Shown: positions 1 to 8,875 of the stretch, piece by piece
Position numbering within the stretch: position 1 is the first letter of the stretch
Layout: the number at the start of each line of letters is the position of its first letter
Assembly: GCA_947174805.1 (NCBI GenBank)
Contig: CAMWKH010000029.1
Location: forward strand, 1 to 39,685
Direction: 5' to 3'
Source of the DNA: an uncultured Roseburia sp.
GTDB taxonomy: Bacteria; Bacillota; Clostridia; Lachnospirales; Lachnospiraceae
Length of the DNA: 39,685 nucleotides
The notes under the pieces: generated by a model
The model's database searches: none
Told to the model about the DNA's origin: nothing
What the model saw: the letters and a program-made list of their open reading frames with translations, nothing else
Translations under genes and position numbers: made by a program

Positions 1-2
1 AC

Positions 3-140
3 CACACCTACCTCACCCTGCTCTACGGGGATTACATGACGCTTCCCCCGGTGGAACAAAGAATCCATGAAGCAGGGGCAGCATCCACCATTCAATTAAT
101 CCCCATTACCCTAAAAGAGGTTCAGGAGAGAAAACAATAG
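3..140 (+). CDS. LicD family protein, C-terminal end (partial)
   Basis: Open from the window edge to a TAG at 138-140, about 45 codons. The visible tail contains YGDYMTLPP followed by VEQRIHE. This matches the end of the complete LicD protein at 4676-5602, which has YGDYMELPP and then MESRVPQ. LicD proteins transfer phosphocholine or related phospho-groups from CDP-activated donors to glycans. Only the C-terminus is present, so the catalytic region cannot be checked. The gene ends inside a hairpin (117-158) and converges on the minus-strand PseG-like gene. The assignment rests on the shared tail motif and on the second LicD nearby. Confidence 0.75.
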   Translation, partial: HTYLTLLYGDYMTLPPVEQRIHEAGAASTIQLIPITLKEVQERKQ

Positions 141-158
141 TTTTTTCTCCTGAACCTC
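117..158. terminator. Hairpin between convergent genes, probably bidirectional terminator
   Basis: A perfect 13-bp inverted repeat (117-129 with 146-158, GAGGTTCAGGAGA and its complement) is extended by an A/T stretch (131-134 with 141-144), leaving the loop CAATAG. The stop codon of the LicD tail lies in the loop. The A-rich and T-rich flanks of the loop are long, but the U-tract outside the stem is short on either strand. It sits exactly between convergent genes, where a shared terminator is expected. Confidence 0.6.
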
Positions 159-166
159 TAGGATAT

Positions 167-1174
167 TTAAATTTCATTTATTGCCTTTACAATTCTTGAT
201 GCGCCTTTCCCGTCAATTAGAGCCTGCATCTTTTTGGAACGCTGTGTGCGCAGTATTATATCTCTTTGATACTCATCCAGGAGAGATATAATTTTTGTCA
301 CAGTCTTATCCTGTCCTGCGTCGCCGGCATATTCGATGATTCCATCTTTCTGAAACTGGTATACATTATCCAACTGATTATCCGCAAAAGAGTAGGAAAT
401 AGTTGGTGTGCCGCATACGCATAACTCGTATAATGTAGAACCTCCGGCTGAAACGGCTATGTCAGCAGTATTCATATAATCTTCTATATTTGTAACAGCT
501 TGATAAATATGAATATTGTGAAAGAATTTGTATTGCTCTTGTAAAATTTCATAACTTGAATCGTATCTGCCGCAAATCACATTTATTTTTTTATATTTAC
601 TTTTATCCATAGCGCTTAAAATGTTTTTAAGCATTCCAAAGGGGTCTGTACCCCCAGATAAAAGAAGAATTTCCGCTACCTCTTTTTTTATCATTTTTCC
701 TCTGCAATTATAAAATTCCTTCCGAAGCGGAACATACTCTAATCCCAAAAAAAGTTTGGTTTTTTCATATAAGCTTGTATAGTTAAATTTTTTCCAGTAA
801 TTTGCATAACAAATAAGAGCATGAACCGGGTAAACAAAAGAATTATTATCATCCATATAAATTGTTATAACATAGGAAGATAAAATTTTTAAATAGTTTT
901 CTGTTACCTGATAACTGTCAATAAGCAGTTTTTTAATATTTTTTGATTTCAAAATCGGAAGCAATTTCGGTAATTCATTATCCATATCGTCCCATTGTGT
1001 TTCAAGAACAATGGCCTTATGACCTTTTTCTGCCACTAATTCACATGCCTGGTAATCCGCCAATATAAATGTAGTACACTCACCAAGGGCTTTCGCTGCA
1101 TCAGCAATGGCGAGGCAGCGCATTACATGTCCTGTAGCTATTTTACTATTCATATCTGTTCGTATATAAATCAT
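167..1174 (-). CDS. PseG/SpsG-like nucleotide-sugar hydrolase
   Basis: A 335-residue protein beginning MIYIRTDMNSKIATGHVMRC, which is the hallmark N-terminus of PseG, the UDP-2,4-diacetamido-2,4,6-trideoxy-altropyranose hydrolase of pseudaminic acid synthesis, and of the related SpsG proteins. The catalytic His of the GH motif is present, and LLSGGTDPFG and SAGGSTLYELC mark the GT-B-like nucleotide-binding half. I chose the ATG at 1172-1174 because GGGAGG lies six bases upstream and the family starts there; an upstream in-frame ATG at 1246 would add 24 unrelated residues. It follows the AAA ATPase gene on the same strand by 52 bases. No PseB, PseC, PseH or PseI accompanies it, so its partner pathway must lie outside the window or differ from the standard one. 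Confidence 0.85.
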   Translation of the reverse strand: MIYIRTDMNSKIATGHVMRCLAIADAAKALGECTTFILADYQACELVAEKGHKAIVLETQWDDMDNELPKLLPILKSKNIKKLLIDSYQVTENYLKILSSYVITIYMDDNNSFVYPVHALICYANYWKKFNYTSLYEKTKLFLGLEYVPLRKEFYNCRGKMIKKEVAEILLLSGGTDPFGMLKNILSAMDKSKYKKINVICGRYDSSYEILQEQYKFFHNIHIYQAVTNIEDYMNTADIAVSAGGSTLYELCVCGTPTISYSFADNQLDNVYQFQKDGIIEYAGDAGQDKTVTKIISLLDEYQRDIILRTQRSKKMQALIDGKGASRIVKAINEI

Positions 1175-1209
1175 CCTATTCCTCCCTGGGCTAAAAGGCC
1201 ATACTGAAA

Positions 1210-1244
1210 GTGGAAGCATAAAGGTGTTATACCACTGCTTCCAC
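1210..1244 (-). other. Hairpin overlapping the stop codon of the AAA ATPase gene
   Basis: A 9-bp perfect inverted repeat, GTGGAAGCA at 1210-1218 and TGCTTCCAC at 1236-1244, with an additional GGT/ACC pair inside the loop. On the minus strand it spans the last codons (VEAVV) and the stop of the ATPase gene, and it ends 36 bases before the PseG-like start. There is no T-tract after it, so an mRNA-processing, stabilising or attenuating element is more likely than a strong terminator. Confidence 0.45.
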
Positions 1245-2816
1245 AATGGTTTTTCCTCCGACTTTTATTTCTTTCATTCCAATGGTTTTCTTTTTATGGA
1301 AATTAAAACTAAGCATATATCCTTTATCTTTATGATAATATTCAAGATAATCAGAAAGCTGCTTTTCCCCGCGCTCATTGTACTCATTTCCCCGCCAAAT
1401 TTTAAGTTCAATGATAAACTGCTCCCCAAGGTAATCCACAATCACGTCGGTGCGCCTCGCATCTCTTGTCTGGGCTTCAATATAATAGTTTCCCTTTCCA
1501 TTGATAATTGGTTTTAGATATAGCAAAAAAAGTTTACGTCCATGGGTTTCAAGAAATTTTTCATCATTCTCTCCATAAATATCTGTAAAGTGTTCTACAA
1601 ATTTCTTTAAAACCAGATCCATGTTAAGCCTGTTGTCCTGAAAGTAATCATTTTTGTTTCCCTGGGCTTCATCATATATCGCATTGGTCAGTTCTTCCTC
1701 CGATAAAAAATAGCTGTACAATCTCATCTCAAAAATTCGGTTTGCCACCTGGATAGTTCCATCATGACTTACAATGTATCCAAACATAGATGCCAGTTCA
1801 ATAATCGGATTATCCGTATTAAAGGTAATTCGCTTTCCCTGAAATAAAATTGCCTGTAACATTCTTTTCAAATCAGGGTACTCCTTCATCTGGCGAATCA
1901 TACTTTCAAAAAGCGGTGCGTCATCCATTAAAATCTTTTTTACAGCTTTTGTAATTCCTTCTTTTGACCATGCTTCTCTTGGTGCGTTTAATTTTTCTTC
2001 TTCCGGCAAATCTTCATCTAAATATTTGCAAATGGCAGAAACTAAAACAGGGTATCCTGATGTGTAATCATAAATTTCCCTGGTTATCATTGGAATATCC
2101 ATTCCGGTATCATAGTCTTTTTCATATTCCTTTAACATAGCTGCAATCTCATTTGACGAGAAACTCATATTAATTTTAAACTTTGCCGCAATGTTCCATG
2201 GGCTGTTATATTGATGCTCTTTATCCGGCCGAAGTTTTAATTTCAGATTTTTAATATTATAAACTCCGGCAAGGATTACAGAGTGAAAAATCGGCATTTT
2301 TTCCCGCTTTAAATAATAACCTCTAAGCTGAGACAAAAAATCTATAAAAACCTGATTATTGCTGGCACTGTCCACTTCATCAATCATTAACACAATAGGT
2401 TTTGGGCTATTTTTGCACATGCTGCTAAAAGCGATAAACAATTCCCTTAGACCAAAATCCCACTGGTTTAAAACCAGTTTGCAAAAAGGATTTATCATTA
2501 TTTCCTGGTTTTGCACTTCCATACTTTTTAAAGCAAAAATAATATTTTCCGCCATAGAACGTGAGAATATTGTTTCATCAGAGAAATCTTCTGTTCCCAT
2601 TAGCTGAAAGTCAAGTGAAATGATAAGATAATCTGTTTTTAAGTATTGCTCCAGTGCCGTGAGGGTTGTGGTTTTTCCATACTGCCGGCCTTTATTAATG
2701 ACAAAATATTTTCCTCTGTCCACATAGGATTGTTTAATTTTATTCAGTCTTTCATATAAATTTACCATATAATGTTCATCTGGTTTACAACATCCTTCTG
2801 TGTTAAAATAGCGCAT
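1227..2816 (-). CDS. AAA-like ATPase with C-terminal PD-(D/E)XK-type nuclease domain
   Basis: A 529-residue protein. The N-terminal P-loop ATPase has a Walker A at about residues 43-50 (GRQYGKTT) and a Walker B at about 141-147 (IVLMIDE). The C-terminal 100 residues carry the pattern of a PD-(D/E)XK nuclease, with RRTDVIVDY followed by FIIELKIW. The architecture matches the AAA-like ATPase proteins found in many copies in Lachnospiraceae and Bacteroidetes, whose cellular role is not established. It looks intact, with GGAG nine bases before the ATG. It lies 15 bases downstream of a broken gene of a different ATPase-nuclease family on the same strand. Nothing links it to the glycan pathways. 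A role in defence or mobility is possible but unsupported here. Confidence 0.8.
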   Translation of the reverse strand: MRYFNTEGCCKPDEHYMVNLYERLNKIKQSYVDRGKYFVINKGRQYGKTTTLTALEQYLKTDYLIISLDFQLMGTEDFSDETIFSRSMAENIIFALKSMEVQNQEIMINPFCKLVLNQWDFGLRELFIAFSSMCKNSPKPIVLMIDEVDSASNNQVFIDFLSQLRGYYLKREKMPIFHSVILAGVYNIKNLKLKLRPDKEHQYNSPWNIAAKFKINMSFSSNEIAAMLKEYEKDYDTGMDIPMITREIYDYTSGYPVLVSAICKYLDEDLPEEEKLNAPREAWSKEGITKAVKKILMDDAPLFESMIRQMKEYPDLKRMLQAILFQGKRITFNTDNPIIELASMFGYIVSHDGTIQVANRIFEMRLYSYFLSEEELTNAIYDEAQGNKNDYFQDNRLNMDLVLKKFVEHFTDIYGENDEKFLETHGRKLFLLYLKPIINGKGNYYIEAQTRDARRTDVIVDYLGEQFIIELKIWRGNEYNERGEKQLSDYLEYYHKDKGYMLSFNFHKKKTIGMKEIKVGGKTIVEAVV

Positions 2817-2831
2817 AATTTTTCTCCATTA

Positions 2832-4523
2832 TTAATTTTCATACTTTTTAATCAACACGTTTTTTCCCTCAAAGGCAAATCCATATTTTTGAATATGTTC
2901 TAGGGAAATTCCTTTTTCCAGCAAAATCTGTCCATATTCCTTTTCTTCAATCTGTTGTAACGCTGCATCTGCCGTTTCCTCCAATAATCTTTCTTCATTC
3001 GGCTCACGGACTTTAAATTCTAATATAATTGCAGAATTCTCTCCTTTCTGCGGTTCCATAATTACATTGTAACGCCCATATCCGCTTTCACGGTTAGAAG
3101 TTATCACATATTTGTCATACAATTCTACTAAAAGCCCAAGAACCAAACCATGATAAAATCTTTCTGGCTCGCTCCCGGAGGGGCGCTTACCTGTGTCAAA
3201 ATAGCTGATGGTATTTAACGCCACTTTATTCATATAGACATTCATTTCTTTCAGGTTCCCGCTTAAAAGCGCTGTGACAAACTTGTTGTAATGAGGCGTG
3301 TATTCCATAAACCAGTCTGATATCATCTGTTCAAACATACACTGCACTTCCATGTTGGTAATTGCCAAATCATATTCCGTTTTCCTTTTTTGGATATTAA
3401 ATTCATAGCGCTCTATTTTTTAGATATCCGCTTGCTAAAAGCAGGCTCCACAGTGCACTGGTTTTACGTCCCAGTTGGTTGAAAGCAATTTGCTCGTCTA
3501 TAACCCCGTGAAATGCTTTTCCGTTTAAAAGATCTTCCATAACTATTTTCACATCGGAACTGCCTTCCCGGATCAGCTTTTCTACCAAACTGTTAGAGCT
3601 TGTATTTGCCCAGTAAATTCCAATTTTTCCGGTATCCAAGTAATTTAATATAGACCATGGGTTATATATATCTTTTTTGTTTCCAAAGGTAAAGCCGTCA
3701 TACCATTTCTTTACCTCATTTTTTTAGTAAGTCCCTGCTCATCCATTCCGGCAAATACTTCTTCCTCCGTAAATCCAAATGCCTCTGCATATTCGTCAGA
3801 AGTGGTAGATACTACTTTGATGTTATTTAAATCAGAAAAAATTGATTCTTTACTTACCCTCGTTATACCAGTCATAATCGCCCTTTCCAGGTAAGGGTTT
3901 GTCTTAAATGTTGCGTTAAACAGATTTCTGGTAAATGTTACAAGTTCATCCCAAAAGCCATGTACATATGCTTCCTGCATTGGCGTATCGTATTCGTCCA
4001 GAAGCACAATTGGTTTTTTCCCATAATAACGCTGCATATAATCACACAGTTTATGGAGGGCAATGGTTGCATCTGTTTCAGGCATACCTTCACAAATCCG
4101 GTCAAAATATTCTCTGTCCTTTTGGGTGAAAGAGGTACTCTCTTTTAAAAAATCTAATTTAATATATAAATCAGTAAGTATCTGGCAGATTCTGGTTTTC
4201 GTTTTCTCAAAGGTATCCGTTTTCACATTTGCAAAACTTAAGCTGATTACCGGGTATGTCCCCTGCAGATTCCTATATTTTTCCTCTTTCCAAATCTCCA
4301 AGTTTTCAAAAAGTTTTTTTTAATCTGCATATTTCAAAGAGAAAAAGCATTCCAGCATACTCATATTCAGTGTTTTTCCAAAACGTCTGGGACGTGTGAT
4401 TAAAGTGACACTGTCTCTGCTTTCCCACCATTCTTTAATGAAAGAGGTTTTGTCTATATAAAAACAATCATTTACAATACATGTTTCAAAATCCTGTATG
4501 CCGATTGCCACTGTTCTTGCCAT
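2832..4523 (-). pseudogene. Broken AAA-ATPase-like (PF09820-type) / PDDEXK_9-type protein
   Basis: Four consecutive pieces on the minus strand together make one protein of roughly 560 residues. The start (MARTVAIG, ATG at 4521-4523, AGGAGG upstream) and the motif RPRRFGKT are typical of the AAA-ATPase-like family; PIVLLDEYDTPM is its Walker B. The C-terminal piece (AIILEFKV) is the nuclease half. Three lesions are visible: an in-frame TAA at 4320-4322 inside YADxKKLFENLEIW; a one-base frameshift at an A7 run near 3720, where the other frame continues NEVKKWYDGFTFGNKK; and a second frameshift at an A6 run near 3417-3421, where the other frame continues ERYEFNIQKRK. Two of three lesions are in homopolymers, so sequencing error could explain them, but the stop codon is a separate change. 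Confidence 0.85.
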
Positions 4524-4556
4524 CTGCCCACCTCCTGAAATCCTGCTTCTTTTTGT

Positions 4557-4585
4557 ATCATACACTAGCGGAATGGGAAAAGCAA
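4557..4585 (-). promoter_or_regulatory. Predicted sigma-A type promoter for the minus-strand group
   Basis: On the minus strand, TTGCTT (plus 4580-4585) and TATGAT (plus 4557-4562) are separated by exactly 17 bases. They lie about 34 bases upstream of the ATG at 4523. Both boxes are close to consensus. It would drive the broken ATPase gene and probably the two genes after it. Confidence 0.6.
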
Positions 4586-4593
4586 GTGATTCA

Positions 4594-4610
4594 CAGATTA
4601 AGCCAATCTG
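4594..4610. promoter_or_regulatory. Small palindrome in the divergent intergenic region, possible operator
   Basis: CAGATT and AATCTG are separated by AAGCC, just upstream of the minus-strand -35 box. The 9-base word AGTGATTCA also occurs twice in this region, at 4585-4593 and 4635-4643, exactly 50 bases apart. I see no convincing plus-strand promoter for the LicD gene. These elements are consistent with a regulator binding between divergent units, but nothing identifies the regulator. Confidence 0.3.
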
Positions 4611-4675
4611 CGAAAAATTTAAATGATATAGAAGAGTGATTCATGTTTCACAAGGTTTCTAGGGGAGAGTAGATC

Positions 4676-5602
4676 ATGCAGGGGATACCAAAAGAAATGA
4701 CTTCTGAGGAGTTGCGAAAGCTTCAGCTTTTGGAGTTGGATATTTTAAAAGAAGTGGACCGTATCTGCCGGAAAAATCAAATTAAATACTCTATATGCGG
4801 AGGCACCCTGCTTGGTGCTGTAAGGCATAAAGGGTTTATACCCTGGGATGATGATATTGATGTGGTAATGCTGCGGGAAGACTATGACAGATTTTTCGCT
4901 GTGTGTAAAGAAGAACTAGATGCAAAATATTATGCCCAGAGCCTTGAGACAGATCGTTTGTACAGGTGGGCCTATGGGAGAATCCTTTTAAACGGGACAA
5001 GTTTTGTCAGGTGCGGCCAGGAACACTTAAAAGCCCAGACCGGTGTGTTTATCGATATTATTCCATGTGATACGTTATCGGATCATCTGTTTATCCGGAA
5101 AGTACAGAGAGGTCTTGCATTTGTTATGAGAAAAATGCTGTACGCCCCGGTGGGAAAAGTCAGGATGAAGGGGACCATGAAAGGTTTTGGATTTGCATTC
5201 CTAAGCCTTTTTGGCAGAAAAATTCCGGAAATGCTCTTAAAGCTTATCTGCAGCCTATCCTCTTCCCAAAATACGGAGTATCTTGAATATTACGGTCTTA
5301 TGACACTTAGGGAAGATGCAAAACTAAAAATAGGTAAAAAAGCCTTTCGTAAAAAAAGGAAACAGTTAAATCGTAATTCCTCCTTGAGAGAGCGTATTCT
5401 CTATGATTATGGAGTCGGTGCGATCAAACGGGAATGGTTTTCAAAAACAGAGGATATTTGGTTTGAAGACTTTTATGCAAAAACCATTGCGGATTATGAT
5501 GGATGGCTAACCTTTGAGTATGGAGACTATATGGAGCTGCCCCCTATGGAGAGCAGGGTTCCTCAGCAGACGGTTTCCAGTTTTAGCTTTGGTGACTATT
5601 AA
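4676..5602 (+). CDS. LicD family phosphotransferase
   Basis: A 308-residue LicD protein. Residues about 41-65 hold CGGTLLGAVRHKGFIPWDDD, the LicD/nucleotidyltransferase-fold motif with the metal-binding aspartates (58-60, 62). The end YGDYMELPP is shared with the truncated LicD at the window start. LicD enzymes attach phosphocholine, or in some loci phosphonates or other phospho-groups, to sugars using CDP- or CMP-activated donors. GGGGAGAG precedes the ATG. It opens the plus-strand gene series and is followed within 33 bases by an aminotransferase and then by a cytidylyltransferase fusion, so its donor may be made by those neighbours. The exact group transferred is not deducible. Confidence 0.9.
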   Translation: MQGIPKEMTSEELRKLQLLELDILKEVDRICRKNQIKYSICGGTLLGAVRHKGFIPWDDDIDVVMLREDYDRFFAVCKEELDAKYYAQSLETDRLYRWAYGRILLNGTSFVRCGQEHLKAQTGVFIDIIPCDTLSDHLFIRKVQRGLAFVMRKMLYAPVGKVRMKGTMKGFGFAFLSLFGRKIPEMLLKLICSLSSSQNTEYLEYYGLMTLREDAKLKIGKKAFRKKRKQLNRNSSLRERILYDYGVGAIKREWFSKTEDIWFEDFYAKTIADYDGWLTFEYGDYMELPPMESRVPQQTVSSFSFGDY

Positions 5603-5635
5603 TGCCAGACAGTCCGGCAGAAAGGCAGTTGATTT

Positions 5636-6709
5636 ATGAATTATTATGTAGACGAACATATTAAAAATACAAAACGTGTTTTTCCCGGCCAGGGAAGATA
5701 TGACTACCTCCGGTATGATATGAATGAAAATCCGGAAGGTCTGCCCAAAGAATTTGTGGATTCTGTACTACAGGAAATCACACCGGAATTTCTTTCCGTA
5801 TATCCGGAGCCTGACAAATTTTTAAATAAGTATGCGTCTTTTATACATGCACAGTATGAAAATGTCCTCGCAACCAACGGTTCCGATATGGCAATTCGTT
5901 ATCTTTTGGAAACCTTTGGGGAAGAGGGAAAAGAAGTGGTGACAGTTGCGCCCTCTTTTGAAATGTATTGGGTGAATTGTTCTATTTTGGGACTGAAACA
6001 TGTGCCTGTGGCTTATGAATCGGATATGAGCATAAAGACCGAAAATATTGTGAATGCAATCTCGGAAGACACCAGAATTGTAGTTTTGGTCAATCCGAAT
6101 AACCCTGTGGGTAATGTTTATTCTGAAGATGATTTTAAATCTATTGTTTCACGGGCGAGGGATGCAGGCGCTATTGTAATCGTGGATGAAGCTTATCATT
6201 ATTTTTATCCAAACACATTTATGGAATATGCGCTTAAAGGTGAAAACGTGGTTATCCTGCGCACCTTTTCAAAGCTGCTTTCCCTGGCAGCATGCAGAAT
6301 CGGAGTTATCATCAGCAATCCCAGAATCATTCAGTATGTGAAAAATGCAAAGCTGACTTTCGATGTTAATTCAGTTGCTCTTTTGTTTGCAGAAAAAATA
6401 TTGGACCATCCAGAGTTAATTGCAGAGTTAATTGAAACCGAGAAGGCAGGAAAATCATATGCGCTGAAGGAATTGCAGAAAAAAGGATATGAATACAGGG
6501 ACTGTGAAGGAAATTACTTTTTGGTAAAACCCCGCCATCCAGCACAGGAAGTGGCAGAAGCGCTAAGGAGCCGGAAAAAGATTCTGGTTCATACATTTTC
6601 CAATGAATTGCTAAAAGACTACTTGAGAATATCAACCGGCTCAAGAAAAGCCATGGAAGTATTTGTAGAAGCTTTTTTTGAAACAGACGAATCCCACAAT
6701 GGACAATAG
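5636..6709 (+). CDS. HisC-like class I/II PLP aminotransferase
   Basis: A 357-residue fold-type I PLP enzyme resembling histidinol-phosphate aminotransferase and CobD-type threonine-phosphate decarboxylase. Visible markers are ATNGSDMAI, VNPNNPVG, VDEAY and TFSK, with the predicted PLP lysine K213. RISTGS near the C-terminus supplies the substrate-carboxylate or phosphate arginine. In this setting, between LicD and a cytidylyltransferase fusion, a role in making an amino-alcohol phosphate or similar amino compound is more likely than histidine synthesis, because no other his genes are present. The distinction between transamination and decarboxylation cannot be made from the sequence alone. 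Confidence 0.85.
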   Translation: MNYYVDEHIKNTKRVFPGQGRYDYLRYDMNENPEGLPKEFVDSVLQEITPEFLSVYPEPDKFLNKYASFIHAQYENVLATNGSDMAIRYLLETFGEEGKEVVTVAPSFEMYWVNCSILGLKHVPVAYESDMSIKTENIVNAISEDTRIVVLVNPNNPVGNVYSEDDFKSIVSRARDAGAIVIVDEAYHYFYPNTFMEYALKGENVVILRTFSKLLSLAACRIGVIISNPRIIQYVKNAKLTFDVNSVALLFAEKILDHPELIAELIETEKAGKSYALKELQKKGYEYRDCEGNYFLVKPRHPAQEVAEALRSRKKILVHTFSNELLKDYLRISTGSRKAMEVFVEAFFETDESHNGQ

Positions 6710-6751
6710 ATAAAATTTGGGAAAATAAATGCAGACGGCAGGTGAATTATA

Positions 6752-8095
6752 TTGATAAAAGTAATTACATATGGAACATTTGATCTGCTTCACCATGGCC
6801 ATATTCGTTTGCTTCAGCGGGCAAAAGCCCTGGGGGACTATCTGATTGTAGGAGTAACTACAGATGATTTTGATAAAAGCCGCGGAAAAATTAATGTGCA
6901 GCAGTCACTTATGGAGAGAATCGAGGCGTTACAGGATCTTGGGATTGCAGACGAAGTGATAGCGGAAGAATACGAGGGACAAAAAATTGACGATATCAAG
7001 CGGTACGATATTGATATTTTTACCGTGGGCTCTGATTGGGAAGGCCATTTTGATTATTTAAAAGAATATTGTGAGGTTATTTATCTAAAAAGAACCGAAG
7101 GAATCTCAAGCAGTGAGATTCGGAGGAGACAGGGGATTCGTTTGGGGCTGATAGGGGATTCTCCTGTCCTTTGCAAATATAAAAGGGAAGCGGAGATTGT
7201 GAATGGGATTGATGTGACCGCTGTCTGTACGGACAATGAAGAAATCATGGGAGAGGTACAGGGGCAGGACATATCGGTATGTTCTTCTTATGATGAATTG
7301 TTGGATTTATGCGACGCTGTATATATTATTACCCATCCTTCCAGACATTATGATGATATAAAGAGAGCCCTCCTAAAGGGCAGGCATGTTTTGTGTGAGT
7401 CTCCCATTACAGTGAAGTATGGGGAGTGTATGGAGTTATTTCGTTTGGCTTCAGACAAGGGCCTGGTTTTGATGGATGCCATAAAAACAGCGTATTCAAC
7501 AGCTTTTAACAGGCTTTTGCTTTTGGTAAAGGGCGGAAAAATCGGGAAAGTTCTGTCGATAGATTCCACCTGCACCAGTTTGGGCAATATATATGAATGG
7601 GATAAAAGTATTATCAGAAAGTCCTGGAACAGCATCTGTGCCTGGGGGCCAACTGCTTTACTTCCTATTTTTCAAATAGCAGGTACAGGGTATCGCAAGA
7701 AAACCCTCACCAGTTATATGTTGAGTGAAGAAGAAAAATTCGATGCCTATACAAAAATAGATTTTATTTTTCCGGGCCTGGCGGCATCTGCCCGTGTTGG
7801 GACGGGGGCGAAATCAGAGGGAGACCTTGTCATCTCAGGAACGAAGGGTTACATTTATGTGCCGGCGCCCTGGTGGAAAACAGATTATTTTGAAGTCCGG
7901 TATGAAAATCAGGAAAATAACAGGCGCTATTTTTATCAGCTGGACGGGGAAGGAATCCGGTATGAAATTCTTGCCTTTTTAAGGGCTATGGAATCAGGAA
8001 AGCGAAAGAATTATCTGAATGAAGATGTATCAGGCATGATAGTAAAAATTATTGAAGAATTTGAATCAGGCACAGGGGTGCAAAAACTTATTTAA
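6752..8095 (+). CDS. Fusion of TagD-type cytidylyltransferase and Gfo/Idh/MocA oxidoreductase
   Basis: A 447-residue two-domain protein. Residues 1-130 are a glycerol-3-phosphate or ethanolamine-phosphate type cytidylyltransferase: YGTFDLLHHGH (HxGH at 14-17), the RTEGISSSEIRRR signature loop and a VGSDW motif. From about residue 131 (RLGLIGDSPVL) a Gfo/Idh/MocA Rossmann domain follows, with HVLCESPI where the family has its conserved EKP. The start is TTG at 6752, chosen because the HxGH domain begins there and GGCAGGTG lies upstream. Joining an activation domain to an NAD(P) oxidoreductase suggests that one substrate is redox-modified and activated as a CDP derivative, plausibly for LicD. 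The substrate is unknown. Confidence 0.85.
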   Translation: MIKVITYGTFDLLHHGHIRLLQRAKALGDYLIVGVTTDDFDKSRGKINVQQSLMERIEALQDLGIADEVIAEEYEGQKIDDIKRYDIDIFTVGSDWEGHFDYLKEYCEVIYLKRTEGISSSEIRRRQGIRLGLIGDSPVLCKYKREAEIVNGIDVTAVCTDNEEIMGEVQGQDISVCSSYDELLDLCDAVYIITHPSRHYDDIKRALLKGRHVLCESPITVKYGECMELFRLASDKGLVLMDAIKTAYSTAFNRLLLLVKGGKIGKVLSIDSTCTSLGNIYEWDKSIIRKSWNSICAWGPTALLPIFQIAGTGYRKKTLTSYMLSEEEKFDAYTKIDFIFPGLAASARVGTGAKSEGDLVISGTKGYIYVPAPWWKTDYFEVRYENQENNRRYFYQLDGEGIRYEILAFLRAMESGKRKNYLNEDVSGMIVKIIEEFESGTGVQKLI

Positions 8096-8113
8096 GGCTT
8101 AGAAGGAGAAAAT

Positions 8114-8875
8114 ATGAAAGAGGACAGCAAGAGAATCTACGGAAAAGTTTCAACGATTAATACGGATGAAGTGAAGCAGTTGTATGCAGAAAGAAGCGGC
8201 AGGAGCAAAACCGTCCACGTAGATTCCCCGGTGGTATTAAGCGGAGATGTGGATGTGGAAAATATAGAATTGTGGACATCATGGGAGTTAAAAAAGTGGT
8301 TTCCACAGCTTTTGTTAAATGAAGACAGCACCGTATTTGAGCTTGGATTTGGGACCGGCCGGATGACAAAATACATTGTGCCTCTGGTGAAGCAGTATGT
8401 AGGAATTGATTATGTGGAAGAATTTGTAAAGATTGCGCAGGAGCGGGATGATATTAAAAGGAAGGAAAACGCAATTTTTTTAAATGCAGATTTTAAGTCA
8501 TTCTTAGACAATCGGAGGCAGATGGAACTGCCTGAATTTACACACTTCTTTCTATCCGGCGGGGTCTTTATGTACATGAACGACGATGTAGTGGAAGAAT
8601 GTATTGAAAAAATGGAAGGAATGCTGGCTAAAAACAGTAAGATATATCTCTCAGAGCCCATTGCACTTTTGGAACGGCTGACATTGGATTCCTTTTTTTC
8701 TGAATCCTTAAGCCATAACTACAGCGCAATTTACCGCACAGAAGAAGAGTATAAAAAGATGTTTAAACCGTTATTTGACAAGGGTTTTCAGCTTAAGGTG
8801 AGCGAGCTGTTTTTTGAAAATGATATTAAAAAGCAGAAGGAGACACAGCAATGGATGTTTATCATGGAACGGTAA
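8114..8875 (+). CDS. Class I SAM-dependent methyltransferase
   Basis: A 253-residue protein with the SAM-binding motif I VFELGFGTGR near residue 76, motif II YVGIDYVEEF, and LNADF and HFFLSGGVFMYM for the later core strands. AAGGAG precedes the ATG by six bases. Its last eight codons overlap the start of the DUF115 gene, so the two are probably translationally coupled. The target may be the product of the upstream LicD/cytidylyltransferase set or a sugar in the next module. Nothing in the sequence fixes the acceptor. Confidence 0.8.
   Translation: MKEDSKRIYGKVSTINTDEVKQLYAERSGRSKTVHVDSPVVLSGDVDVENIELWTSWELKKWFPQLLLNEDSTVFELGFGTGRMTKYIVPLVKQYVGIDYVEEFVKIAQERDDIKRKENAIFLNADFKSFLDNRRQMELPEFTHFFLSGGVFMYMNDDVVEECIEKMEGMLAKNSKIYLSEPIALLERLTLDSFFSESLSHNYSAIYRTEEEYKKMFKPLFDKGFQLKVSELFFENDIKKQKETQQWMFIMER

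Noticed and set aside
1227-4523. Anti-phage or mobile-element system from the two ATPase-nuclease genes
   Set aside because: No integrase, transposase, toxin-antitoxin pair, att repeats or known defence partners are visible; the families are common and of unknown role.
6752-8095. Teichoic acid glycerol-3-phosphate cytidylyltransferase (TagD)
   Set aside because: The TagD-type domain is fused to an oxidoreductase and there are no tag/tar polymerase or export genes, so wall teichoic acid synthesis is not supported.
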